Positions 57,059 to 64,000 of a stretch of DNA of 64,000 nt are shown piece after piece. Position numbers and translations under genes: made by a program. The DNA comes from an uncultured Pseudomonadales bacterium. Its GTDB lineage: Bacteria; Pseudomonadota; Gammaproteobacteria; Pseudomonadales; Porticoccaceae. The stretch covers positions 1,282,001 to 1,346,000 of the forward strand of contig OX044363.1 in the NCBI GenBank assembly GCA_943846685.1, in the 5' to 3' direction. Every line of letters starts with the position of its first letter. Within the stretch, counting starts at the first letter, position 1. The notes beneath the pieces were generated by a model. It saw only the letters and a program-made list of their open reading frames with translations, did no database searches and was not told the DNA's origin.

Positions 57059-58485
57059 TGAAAGAGTCACACTACGATCTAATCGTAATTGGCAGTGGCC
57101 CCGCCGGAGAAGGCGCGGCAATGAATGCAATCAAACAGGGCTGGCGAGTAGCAGTAGTTGATGAACGGCCAATGGCCGGCGGCAACTGCACCCACCTCGG
57201 AACTATCCCCTCCAAAGCACTGCGTCAATCTGTGCGCCGTATGATGCAGTACAACACCATGCCAATGTTCCGCGCCGTCGGTGAGCCGCGCTGGTTCTCC
57301 TTCCCCGAAGTCATGAAAGCCGCCGATGATGTGATTACCAAACAGGTAGAAGGGCGCACCAAAGGCTATGCTCGCAACCGCGTTCATATGCACACGGGCC
57401 GCGCTAAATTTATCGGCAGCCATGAAATCGAAGTGACCGGCAGTGACGATAAAGTGATTACCCTGAGGTCAAAAAACTTTCTGCTAGCCACAGGTTCAAG
57501 CCCCTACAGACCAGATGATATCGACTTCGATGATCCAAATATCTTTGATAGCGACACCATCTTATCTATGGATCACACCCCGCGAAATATTATTATTTAC
57601 GGTGCCGGTGTTATCGGTTGTGAGTACGCCTCAATCTTCTCCGGTCTGGATACCAGAGTTGATCTGATCAATACCAGGGAATGGCTGATGAGCTTTCTCG
57701 ACGACGAAATCTCCGATGCCCTCAGCTACCACCTCCGTGATCTCAATGTGATGGTCCGTCACAATGAAGAGTACGAGCGCGTCACCACCAATGAAAACGG
57801 CGTTACCATCGAGCTTAAATCCGGCAAGCGCGTTCACGGTGAAGCACTGCTCTGGTCCAATGGCCGCAGCGGCAACACCAAAAACTTAGGTCTCGACAAA
57901 GTGGGCCTGGGTGTAGATCAGCGCGGCCAGATCAAAGTTAACAAAGACTACCAAACCGCCGTACCCCATATATATGCCGCCGGTGATGTTATCGGCTGGC
58001 CCGCACTGGCCGGTGCAGCCTATGATCAGGGTCGCTTTGCCGCCTCTCATATGTGCGGTGTCGACGATCAGTATCGGGTTGAAGATGTTGCCACAGGTAT
58101 CTGGACGATTCCGGAAATTAGCTTTGTCGGCAAGAACGAAAGCGAGTTGACCGAGCAAAAGATACCCTATGAAATTGGCCGTGCCTATTTCAAAGATACC
58201 GCTCGAGCGCATATTTCCGGTGAAGAAGTGGGAATGTTAAAAATCCTTTTCCATCAGGACACATTAGAGATATTGGGGATTCACTGCTTTGGTGCCGAAG
58301 CCGCCGAGATTATCCATATTGGCCAGGCGATTATGAATCAGGAAGGTGAAGCCAACAGCATCAAATACTTTGCCCGCACCACCTTTAACTACCCGACTAT
58401 GGCAGAAGCCTATCGAATTGCTTCAGTGAATGGCTTAAATAGAATTAGTCGCGAACGCCGTCATTTTGAAGATAAGCGTTACTAG
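57058..58485 (+). CDS. sthA: Soluble pyridine nucleotide transhydrogenase
   Basis: SthA moves reducing equivalents between NADPH and NAD+. The 475-residue flavoprotein has the FAD motif [15 protein letters not shown], the [16 protein letters not shown] segment in which the usual redox-active cysteine pair of the family is reduced to one cysteine, the NAD motif [14 protein letters not shown] and [20 protein letters not shown]. Cotranscription with nqr would connect NADPH balance to Na+ pumping. Its TAG overlaps the convergent gene by four bases. Confidence 0.96.
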   Translation: MKESHYDLIVIGSGPAGEGAAMNAIKQGWRVAVVDERPMAGGNCTHLGTIPSKALRQSVRRMMQYNTMPMFRAVGEPRWFSFPEVMKAADDVITKQVEGRTKGYARNRVHMHTGRAKFIGSHEIEVTGSDDKVITLRSKNFLLATGSSPYRPDDIDFDDPNIFDSDTILSMDHTPRNIIIYGAGVIGCEYASIFSGLDTRVDLINTREWLMSFLDDEISDALSYHLRDLNVMVRHNEEYERVTTNENGVTIELKSGKRVHGEALLWSNGRSGNTKNLGLDKVGLGVDQRGQIKVNKDYQTAVPHIYAAGDVIGWPALAGAAYDQGRFAASHMCGVDDQYRVEDVATGIWTIPEISFVGKNESELTEQKIPYEIGRAYFKDTARAHISGEEVGMLKILFHQDTLEILGIHCFGAEAAEIIHIGQAIMNQEGEANSIKYFARTTFNYPTMAEAYRIASVNGLNRISRERRHFEDKRY

Positions 58486-58787
58486 TCTTCCGCATCAGAT
58501 GGGTGCTTTACCACCGAGTAGAGCACCCAGTTACTCTCGAAGTAGACCACATAATCCGCGTAAACCCACTGACTGATCGGCGGCTCGCCCACCGCATCGG
58601 TGATTTCCTGTGGGTCGCCGAAATCCCTTCGTACATCCTGTTTGTTCATGCTGCGCACGGGCATATCCAGATCAGATTTACGTGTCTGTTCGCCCAGGGG
58701 CAGGGTGATTGTCTCTGCTGTGGTGAAGGGAGCGCTTAGAGCTGCGCTAAAGAGAGTGATCAAGGAGCCGGTGATAAGTTTATTCAT
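58482..58787 (-). CDS. Small hypothetical periplasmic protein
   Basis: This 101-residue protein has a signal peptide ([21 protein letters not shown]) and a short SmpA/OmlA-like domain pattern: [40 protein letters not shown], with the small molecules of this fold often checking outer-membrane or envelope state. The family assignment is tentative. The ATG at 58787 has AGGA at good spacing and is preferred to the TTG six bases earlier. The stop shares CTAG with sthA. Confidence 0.75.
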   Translation of the reverse strand: MNKLITGSLITLFSAALSAPFTTAETITLPLGEQTRKSDLDMPVRSMNKQDVRRDFGDPQEITDAVGEPPISQWVYADYVVYFESNWVLYSVVKHPSDAED

Positions 58788-58933
58788 AGCCAAAATCCTG
58801 TTTGGTTATTATCAATGAGTTGCCGCTAGAGTAGATGAATTAATTGTAGGCCAAACAATAGTGGATAACCGTGATTGATTATCAATCCTGAGATTGCTCT
58901 TTTCCCCCTATGTTATCTTCTGTCATCCTGAAT

Positions 58934-59092
58934 CCCCCATTATGTCACCCCCCATTATGTCACCCCCCATTATGTCACCCCCCATTATGTCATCCCCCAT
59001 TATGTCACCCTGAACCCCCATTATGTCATCCTGAGCGAAGCCGAAGGATCTCAGCAGGCACCAGAAGGTCCTTCGGCTTCGCTCAGGATGAC
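58934..59092. repeat. 15-bp tandem array next to a 24-bp perfect inverted repeat
   Basis: A unit built on CATTATGTCACCCCC repeats every 15 bases from 58938 to about 59012. It runs into a palindromic element whose arms, starting GTCATCCTGAGCGAAGCC at 59025-59048 and mirrored at 59069-59092, match perfectly over 24 bases around a 20-base loop. This is the clearest copy of the extragenic palindromic family in the window and may also stop transcription. Confidence 0.88.
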
Positions 59093-59184
59093 GGTGCATT
59101 CTTTCGCCATACTGGCGCAGGCCGGGGCCAGTATCTCGAGGTTAGGGCAGGTGAGCTGGTTTAGGTGGCTAACTTGATTCTATT

Positions 59185-59215
59185 TTGATACTCGTCTAGA
59201 GTTTAATGATATAAA
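59185..59215 (+). promoter_or_regulatory. Candidate promoter upstream of the outer-membrane barrel genes
   Basis: TTGATA at 59185-59190 and TATAAA at 59210-59215 are separated by 19 bases, slightly long for sigma-70. The remaining part of 58794-59396 beyond the repeat and the small frame at 59260 shows nothing else recognisable. Confidence 0.35.
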
Positions 59216-59259
59216 TTTTTACATGCTGGACGCTCTTGTTTAACCAAGGATTGGTTGTC

Positions 59260-59394
59260 ATGAATCAGAAAACTTACCTTCTTTACATATCCGAGCCTTT
59301 CGGATTATCTTCTTGTGAATTTATCTTTATTTCGTCACTTAAAGCGGCGACACGCTTTCTATCGGATCACTTTTATTTATCTATAAGGAAATAG
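59260..59394 (+). CDS. Possible 44-residue small protein upstream of the barrel gene
   Basis: An ATG at 59260 with AAGGA at 59246-59250 opens a 44-codon frame (MNQKTYLLYISEPFGL at the start) that ends two bases before the barrel gene ATG. The ribosome site could be hidden in a small stem, AACCAA/TTGGTT. It might be a leader or chance; no homology is recognised. Confidence 0.28.
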   Translation: MNQKTYLLYISEPFGLSSCEFIFISSLKAATRFLSDHFYLSIRK

Positions 59395-59396
59395 AA

Positions 59397-59966
59397 ATGT
59401 TACAAAACAACCAAAGTTTAAAAATGATAACCGCCAGTATGGCACTAACGGCCTCATGTGTTGCCTATTCAGGTGATGCCTATATTGCGGCAAGTCTTGG
59501 CTTTATGGATTATGAAGAGACAGTCGAAGTTAGTGGTTTTCCTCCTGTTAAATTTGATTCATCGATAAATTCCCTCAATGTCCGGTTGGGCAAAAATTAT
59601 ACGGAGTACTTTTCCGCAGAAATGCGTCTAGGTCTGGGTCTTGGTGATGATCCTGTAAAAGTTGATGGTGAAGAGTTTGGCGCTAACCTTGAAATGCGTG
59701 AGATGTATGGTGTCTACGCACGTGGGGGGATGCAGCTAGAGGAACGTTTTTATCCCTATGTGATCGTGGGTTATAGCCAGGCAAAACTCGAAGGCTCAGT
59801 AATCGGGTTTGAGATTGATGGTGATTTTGGTGGCGTCTCTTATGGTCTTGGTATCGATGTGGATATTAATAATGATGTTAAGGGCAGCATTGAGTATATG
59901 AGTTACTTTGATTCTGTGGGAGTTGAGGTGGCGGGCTTTACTCTTGGGCTATCGAAGTCGTTTTAA
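59397..59966 (+). CDS. Small outer-membrane beta-barrel protein, paralogue 1
   Basis: The 189-residue product has a signal peptide (SMALTASCVAYSG) and alternating amphipathic strands with Gly/Tyr-rich turns (AYIAASLGFMDYEE, MYGVYARGGMQL, FYPYVIVGYSQAKLEG, FGGVSYGLGIDVD), ending in a terminal phenylalanine as required for BamA-mediated insertion. It belongs to the general OmpA-barrel/outer-membrane-protein-beta-barrel superfamily without a peptidoglycan domain. The next gene is a paralogue with the same layout. The function is unknown; adhesion, porin or structural roles are all possible. Confidence 0.82.
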   Translation: MLQNNQSLKMITASMALTASCVAYSGDAYIAASLGFMDYEETVEVSGFPPVKFDSSINSLNVRLGKNYTEYFSAEMRLGLGLGDDPVKVDGEEFGANLEMREMYGVYARGGMQLEERFYPYVIVGYSQAKLEGSVIGFEIDGDFGGVSYGLGIDVDINNDVKGSIEYMSYFDSVGVEVAGFTLGLSKSF

Positions 59967-60041
59967 TGGGTTCCACAACGTTAAAGGCGCGTTGTAAAAA
60001 TAGCCTTTAATTTAACTTTTTATCTTATAAGGAAATTATAA

Positions 60042-60578
60042 ATGTTTAAAAGAACTAACGTTGCACGATCTATTGCTTGCGGGGCATTACTTGCAGTTTC
60101 TGGCGGAGTATTTGCTGGTGATATGTACTATGGCGGAAATTTAGCTTTTATTGACTACTCTGAGCCTGGGCTTGATGCCTCTGTTACTGCGCTTTATGGT
60201 CGTATTGGCACAAATTGGAATGAGAATTTTTCTGGGGAACTTCGTGTTGGCTTTGGGATTGGCGATGACACGGTTGATATTCTCGGTGAAGACGTTGATA
60301 TTGAGTTGAATAACTTCTTTGGTGCTTACATCAAAGGTGGCGCACAGGTAAATGAGGTATTTTATCCCTATGCCATTGTTGGTTTTACGCGAGGTGAGGC
60401 TGAAGCATCTGTACTGGGCTTTAGTGTGACTGAGTCAGAGACGGATGTTTCCTTCGGTCTTGGTGCTGATTTCAATGTTTCTGAATCATTGACGCTTAAT
60501 CTGGAATATATGAATTATTTTGATAAAGATTCTGCGGAACTTAGCGGATTTTCCTTAGGCTTTACCTCAGCATTTTAA
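60042..60578 (+). CDS. Small outer-membrane beta-barrel protein, paralogue 2
   Basis: The 178-residue product has a signal peptide (ARSIACGALLAVSGGVFAG) and the same strand pattern as its upstream neighbour: MYYGGNLAFIDYSE, NFSGELRVGFGIGDDTV, AYIKGGAQVNEVFYPYAIVGF, VSFGLGADFNV, LNLEYMNYFD, final phenylalanine. The pair is a tandem duplication of considerable age. Both have AAGGAAAT-type ribosome sites. A terminator follows 33 bases downstream. Confidence 0.82.
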   Translation: MFKRTNVARSIACGALLAVSGGVFAGDMYYGGNLAFIDYSEPGLDASVTALYGRIGTNWNENFSGELRVGFGIGDDTVDILGEDVDIELNNFFGAYIKGGAQVNEVFYPYAIVGFTRGEAEASVLGFSVTESETDVSFGLGADFNVSESLTLNLEYMNYFDKDSAELSGFSLGFTSAF

Positions 60579-60610
60579 TTTGGATAGTGATGCTATAACT
60601 AGCATTTGAA

Positions 60611-60643
60611 TAAAAAGCCTAGCAATTTTAGCTGGGCTTTTTT
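60611..60643 (+). terminator. Rho-independent terminator after the barrel genes
   Basis: AAAAAGCCTAGC pairs with GCTGGGCTTTTTT across a short AT-rich loop, followed by further T residues. Confidence 0.88.
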
Positions 60644-60666
60644 ATTGGTGTATCCCGTCCTCTAGC

Positions 60667-60696
60667 AATGGCCAGATAACTTTTTATCTGGCCATT
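60667..60696. repeat. Perfect 13-bp hairpin between the barrel and vapC genes
   Basis: AATGGCCAGATAA at 60667-60679 and its exact complement at 60684-60696 surround a four-base loop. A third partial copy, GGCCAGA, lies at about 60720. It may be a terminator for vapBC or the remnant of a small palindromic element. Confidence 0.6.
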
Positions 60697-60837
60697 CTTT
60701 ATATATAAAGGCCAGACTTTTCACCAACGGCTCTATCCATGGCCAAAATTACCCCGCACCAAAGAGTTGGTTAATGAAGTATTGGTTATTCAGCGGCGAA
60801 GGCGCTAGTAACTGATATTTTAGGGCAGGGCAGATCG

Positions 60838-61227
60838 TTAAACTTCAATTAAGCCAAGATGATCAACAAATGGCTTAAAGTGTTTATCTGTAAATAGTAG
60901 GGGCAGCTTTTGCTCAATACAAAACGTAGCAATTATTACATCGGCAGTTTTGCGGACAGTGATACCGCGTTTTCTAAGTAAGCGAAAATTGTGGGCGCTT
61001 TTATGGGCGATTTCAGTGCCAAGTAGTTCATATATAGTCATCTCAGAAAGCATCTCCTGAGCCTGCCGAAAATCTTTGTCTAGTCTGAAACCCTGTAATA
61101 CTTCTGTGAGTATTAGGTCGCCAATACAAAGGGATCGAGTACCCAGCGCAGAGTCCAGAATATCTGTCTGCTTATTCACAGTGCCTTTAAAGTAGTCAAT
61201 CCAGACACTGGAGTCGACCAGTATCAA
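60838..61227 (-). CDS. vapC: VapC-type PIN-domain toxin
   Basis: The 129-residue PIN domain has the acidic metal-binding residues expected of VapC ribonucleases: D5 in ILVDSSVWIDYF, a glutamate in LILTEVLQGF, and aspartates in TADVIIATFCIEQ and LFTDKHF. VapC toxins cut tRNA or rRNA when freed from their antitoxin. Its ATG overlaps the vapB stop (ATGA), so the pair is translationally coupled. Confidence 0.93.
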   Translation of the reverse strand: MILVDSSVWIDYFKGTVNKQTDILDSALGTRSLCIGDLILTEVLQGFRLDKDFRQAQEMLSEMTIYELLGTEIAHKSAHNFRLLRKRGITVRKTADVIIATFCIEQKLPLLFTDKHFKPFVDHLGLIEV

Positions 61228-61418
61228 GAGGCTTCTCTCATATCATCCAGGTCCCCTGACCAGTCGAGTTTGCCTCTGTAGTCTCGTATTTTTTCCTGCT
61301 TCTTTAGCCGCAATAATGTTTGTAAGGCCAGTTCAACGGTTTCTTTTTTTGTTCTTAACCCGGAAGCTTTAATGGCATCGCGCATTAGTTTGTCGTCTAT
61401 TTCTATATTGGTGCGCAT
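61224..61418 (-). CDS. vapB: VapB-type antitoxin
   Basis: The 64-residue product starts MRTNIEIDDKLMRDAIKASG and continues KKETVELALQTLLRLKKQ, the ribbon-helix-helix form of type II VapB antitoxins. The acidic C-terminal tail (SGDLDDMREAS) would wrap around VapC. A palindromic operator lies just upstream of the start, as expected for self-repression by the VapBC complex. Confidence 0.92.
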   Translation of the reverse strand: MRTNIEIDDKLMRDAIKASGLRTKKETVELALQTLLRLKKQEKIRDYRGKLDWSGDLDDMREAS

Positions 61419-61441
61419 TTAATAACCTCGCTCGTAAAATC

Positions 61442-61470
61442 ATGTGTATAAATAATTATATTATACACAT
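61442..61470. promoter_or_regulatory. Palindromic operator of vapBC
   Basis: ATGTGTATAA at 61442-61451 and its perfect complement TTATACACAT at 61461-61470 are separated by nine AT bases. The site lies 23 bases before the vapB start codon. Autoregulation by VapBC binding is the standard arrangement. Confidence 0.75.
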
Positions 61471-61602
61471 TGAAGGTTGTTTCTGCTTGGCATAGTAACC
61501 CTGTTTGCTGTAAGACTTGTGAGGTGGAGGTTTTGATTGGCTGTAAACTCTGCCACAAAAACGTTATTTCGAACGCAGCACCGTTATCTCCAGCGCAGCA
61601 CC

Positions 61603-61740
61603 GTCATCCCGAACGCATGTGAGGGATCTCCTAGCTTGAGATCCTTCGGCTTCGCTCAGGATGACATGGAGGGGCTCAGGATGTCATGGAGTGGGCTCCG
61701 GATGACATAGAGGGGTTATCTAGATGACAAATTAAGCCCT
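61603..61740. repeat. Extragenic palindromic element with degenerate tandem tail
   Basis: GTCATCC at 61603 and GGATGAC at 61659-61665 bound an element with an internal GGATCTC/GAGATCC stem. Three degenerate copies of a unit based on GGCTCAGGATGACATGGAGG follow. Two degenerate partial starts (GTTATTTCGAACGC, GTTATCTCCAGCGC) precede it from about 61563. No gene is seen in 61471-61799. Confidence 0.75.
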
Positions 61741-61799
61741 CGGCCCTAAATCCCCCGCCGAATGTTGTGTGTCACGCGGCTTTCGGGTTTAATCCCTGC

Positions 61800-63083
61800 A
61801 TGTTATCCAACCTCCCGCTTTTTATCGGCTTACGCTATACCCGCAGCAAACGCAGTGAAGGATTTGTCTCCTTTATCTCGGGGTTTTCTCTGTGCGCTAT
61901 GGCCTTGGGCGTGACTGCATTAATTGTGGTGCTGTCGGTGATGAATGGCTTTGATCGCGAGATTAAATCGCGGCTGTTAAAGGTTGTTCCGCATATCACG
62001 GTTACCAGTCGGCAGGGCATGGATCAGACGCAGATTGCTGACTTTCAGAGTCAGTTAATCGACAGTGCTGATCAGCAGGTGCTCTCGGTGGTTCCTATGT
62101 TGCAGAGCTTTGTAATGATCTCCCATGGCGAGCAGCAGACTGGGGTAGTTTTGCAGGGGATAGATCCGCAGTTGGGTGCTTCTGGAAAGATCGCTGATAA
62201 GCTTGCTGAGAATATGCTTAGCGGTCATGTTGAGCAGTTGGCTGAGGGGCAGTTTGGGGTCATTCTTGGCAGCCAGTTGGCGCGCAAGTTAAATCTATTT
62301 GTCGGCGATAAGCTGCAGCTGACGCTGCCGAAAATTAGTGTGACGCCGATGGGGGTTTTTCCGCGGATTAAGCGAGTGACGGTGGTCGGTATATTTCAGG
62401 TGGGAGCTCAGGTCGATGCTTCTGTGGCGTTTATTCATCACCGCGATGGGCAGAAGCTGTTGCAGGTTGGGGGGCGCTATCATGGGGTGCAAATAGAGCT
62501 TTCCGATGCCTTTGCGGCGGATAGTTGGCTGGCGCAGCAAAGAACCGGTATGGCTTTAAATTCGGCTTCTGATACTGATTTACAGTGGCGCAGCTGGACT
62601 GATGATATGGGCTCGCTGTTTCAGGCGATGCGCATGGAAAAGGTGATTGTCAGCTTGCTGCTGTCGGTGATTATTGCGGTTGCGGCGTTTAATATTGTTG
62701 CCAGTCTGGTGCTGATGGTGTCGGATAAACGCAAAGATATTGCGGTGGTGCGCACACTGGGTGCTTCTTCATCGACGGTGATTCAGATATTTATTATTCA
62801 GGGTTTGGCGGTTGGCGCTCTGGGTATTTTCAGTGGCACGGTTTTGGGTTGTCTGCTGGCTTATTTTATTGGCGATATTGTCGCCGTTATTGAACGCCTG
62901 GGTGGCTTCTATATATTTGATCCATCGGTCTATCTTATCAGTTCACTGCCGTCGCGAATTCTTCTTGGCGATGTGTTGATAGTGGTTAGCGGTGCATTTT
63001 TAATCAGTTTTCTCGCTACCCTGTATCCGGCGTGGCGAGCTGGAAAAGTTTTACCTGCGGAGGCTTTACGCTATGACCAATAA
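61800..63083 (+). CDS. lolC: Lipoprotein-releasing ABC transporter permease (LolC)
   Basis: LolC with LolD and LolE extracts lipoproteins from the inner membrane and passes them to LolA. The 427-residue product starts LPLFIGLRYTRSKRSEGFVSFISGF, has the first helix with VTALIVVLSVMNGFDREIKSRLL, a large periplasmic domain, and three C-terminal FtsX helices (KVIVSLLLSVIIAVAAFNIVAS onward). An upstream in-frame GTG at 61767 exists, but relatives start at the chosen ATG. It overlaps lolD by 11 bases. Confidence 0.95.
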   Translation: MLSNLPLFIGLRYTRSKRSEGFVSFISGFSLCAMALGVTALIVVLSVMNGFDREIKSRLLKVVPHITVTSRQGMDQTQIADFQSQLIDSADQQVLSVVPMLQSFVMISHGEQQTGVVLQGIDPQLGASGKIADKLAENMLSGHVEQLAEGQFGVILGSQLARKLNLFVGDKLQLTLPKISVTPMGVFPRIKRVTVVGIFQVGAQVDASVAFIHHRDGQKLLQVGGRYHGVQIELSDAFAADSWLAQQRTGMALNSASDTDLQWRSWTDDMGSLFQAMRMEKVIVSLLLSVIIAVAAFNIVASLVLMVSDKRKDIAVVRTLGASSSTVIQIFIIQGLAVGALGIFSGTVLGCLLAYFIGDIVAVIERLGGFYIFDPSVYLISSLPSRILLGDVLIVVSGAFLISFLATLYPAWRAGKVLPAEALRYDQ

Positions 63084-63777
63084 CAGTCCCTTTGTCTTGG
63101 AGGCCGTGAATATAGGTCGTGATTACGCTCAGGGCGAGACGCTACTGCCGGTGTTATGCGATCTGAATATCAATGTCAAAGCGGGTGAAAAGCTTGCTGT
63201 AGTTGGTGTCTCTGGCTCCGGTAAAACCACTTTACTCAATCTGCTCGGTGGCCTCGATGACCCCACTGCCGGTACCGTGCATGTCTGTGGTCAGGATTGG
63301 AAAGGTGTGGATGCCTCGGCACGCGCCCAGTGGCGCAATAAGCATGTGGGTTTTGTCTATCAGTTTCATCATCTGCTCGGTGAGTTCTCCGCACTGGAAA
63401 ATGTCGCGCTTCCCTGTTTGATTGGCGGTGCTTCGGTGGCTGAATCCCAGCAGCGGGCCACTGAACTGTTAGCCAAGGTTGGCCTAGCTGATCGCGTTGA
63501 CCACAAGCCGTCAGAGTTATCTGGTGGTGAGCGTCAGCGTGTGGCGATTGCGCGGGCGCTGGTAACCTCTCCGTCGGTGGTGTTGATGGATGAGCCGACC
63601 GGCAATCTTGATCCTCATACTGCTGGAGTGATATTGGATCTGTTATTGGAGCTTAATCAGTCGCTGCAAATTTCCTTTGTGGTGGTGACCCATGACCCTG
63701 CTATAGCAGCGCGAATGGATCGCATTGTTAAGCTAGTTGATGGCCAGTTGCTAGAGGCGGAGCCAGCTGTTGTTTAA
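63073..63777 (+). CDS. lolD: Lipoprotein-releasing ABC transporter ATP-binding protein LolD
   Basis: The 234-residue ATPase has Walker A GVSGSGKTTLLNLLGGLD, the Q-loop and the LolD-specific FVYQFHHLLGEFSALENVALP, the signature LSGGERQRVAIARAL and Walker B VVLMDEPTGNLD. It powers the LolCE permease. The gene overlaps lolC at its start and lolE at its end. Confidence 0.97.
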   Translation: MTNNSPFVLEAVNIGRDYAQGETLLPVLCDLNINVKAGEKLAVVGVSGSGKTTLLNLLGGLDDPTAGTVHVCGQDWKGVDASARAQWRNKHVGFVYQFHHLLGEFSALENVALPCLIGGASVAESQQRATELLAKVGLADRVDHKPSELSGGERQRVAIARALVTSPSVVLMDEPTGNLDPHTAGVILDLLLELNQSLQISFVVVTHDPAIAARMDRIVKLVDGQLLEAEPAVV

Positions 63778-64000
63778 GCCCATTCCACTTTTTCTCGGTT
63801 TACGTTATTTCTCTTCTAGTGGTCGAGATAATCAACTTGTGTCCTTTATTTCAACACTGGCAATTACCGGGCTAGTTTTAGGTGTTGGCCTGTTGGTGGT
63901 GGTTCTCTCGGTGATGAATGGCTTTGATCGCGAATTACGCGAGCGCATTCTAGCGGTGGTTCCCCATGTGCAAATTATTCATAACAGCGGCGTTGATAAC
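63770..64000 (+). CDS. lolE: Lipoprotein-releasing permease subunit LolE/LolC (5-prime part)
   Basis: The frame from TTG 63770 gives FKPIPLFLGLRYFSSSGRDN and then VGLLVVVLSVMNGFDRELRER, the start of a second LolC/LolE-type permease, and runs off the window after 77 codons. The TTG overlaps the lolD stop by eight bases. By position in the lolCDE operon it should be lolE. Confidence 0.9.
   Translation, partial: MFKPIPLFLGLRYFSSSGRDNQLVSFISTLAITGLVLGVGLLVVVLSVMNGFDRELRERILAVVPHVQIIHNSGVDN

Noticed and set aside
58910..59164. An 84-codon open frame rich in PPLCH repeats
   Set aside because: It is the translation of the 15-bp array and the palindromic element; the CHPERSRRI and GFAQDD segments are typical false peptides from such repeats.
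60838..61418. vapBC considered as a prophage or integron cassette
   Set aside because: No integrase, attachment site or phage gene is visible nearby.

Overview
The window looks like a chromosomal contig from a marine gammaproteobacterium, probably of the Cellvibrionales/Porticoccaceae type (SAR92-like). This placement is an inference from four things: a complete Na+-translocating NQR operon, LolCDE, a laminarin-type glucan locus, and a gene order (slt, uspA, topA, lexA, nagZ, csiV, mfd, gap, nqrA-F, apbE, nqrM, sthA, lolCDE) that, as I remember it, closely follows Pseudomonas. No rRNA, tRNA, CRISPR array, phage or insertion sequence was recognised.

Layout. 1-3713: a lipid-modification cluster (lipocalin, FAD oxidoreductase, DUF1365 protein, cyclopropane-type methyltransferase). 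3904-11103: housekeeping genes bioA, a DUF547 protein, ttcA, a divergent macro-domain protein, a CPA2 antiporter and argS, separated by repeat-rich gaps. 11276-14845: the sodium-pumping oxaloacetate decarboxylase operon oadGAB plus bolA. 15066-27957: a polysaccharide-use locus, with a 1030-residue multi-repeat surface lipoprotein, a TonB-dependent receptor, a LytS/LytTR two-component system with a duplicated regulator, and a GH3 exo-beta-glucosidase carrying an ExoP-like C-terminal domain. 28143-38134: MOSC, TatD, Slt, UspA, TopA, LexA with its SOS box, and a LOG-family protein. 38153-49519: DUF6763, NagZ, MscS, an unknown membrane protein, a second lipocalin, CsiV, Mfd and GAPDH. 49938-58485: nqrABCDEF-apbE-nqrM-sthA. 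58482-61418: accessory genes, including two paralogous small outer-membrane barrels and a VapBC toxin-antitoxin pair. 61800-64000: lolC, lolD and the start of lolE.

How the genes work together. Sodium bioenergetics is prominent: Oad exports Na+ using decarboxylation energy, NQR exports Na+ using NADH, and ApbE and NqrM mature the NQR flavins and iron centre. The gene set at 15-28 kb could take a beta-1,3-glucan from capture (lipoprotein repeats) through outer-membrane uptake (TonB receptor) to exo-hydrolysis (GH3), under LytS/LytTR control. It resembles a Bacteroidetes utilisation locus without SusD.

Quality flags. Four genes are broken by frameshifts: the TonB receptor signal peptide, a methyltransferase (twice), the second LytTR regulator, and csiV. 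Protein similarity continues on both sides of each break, so these are either recent mutations or sequence errors. Gaps between genes repeatedly contain palindromic elements bounded by GTCATCC and GGATGAC, several of them expanded into short tandem arrays.
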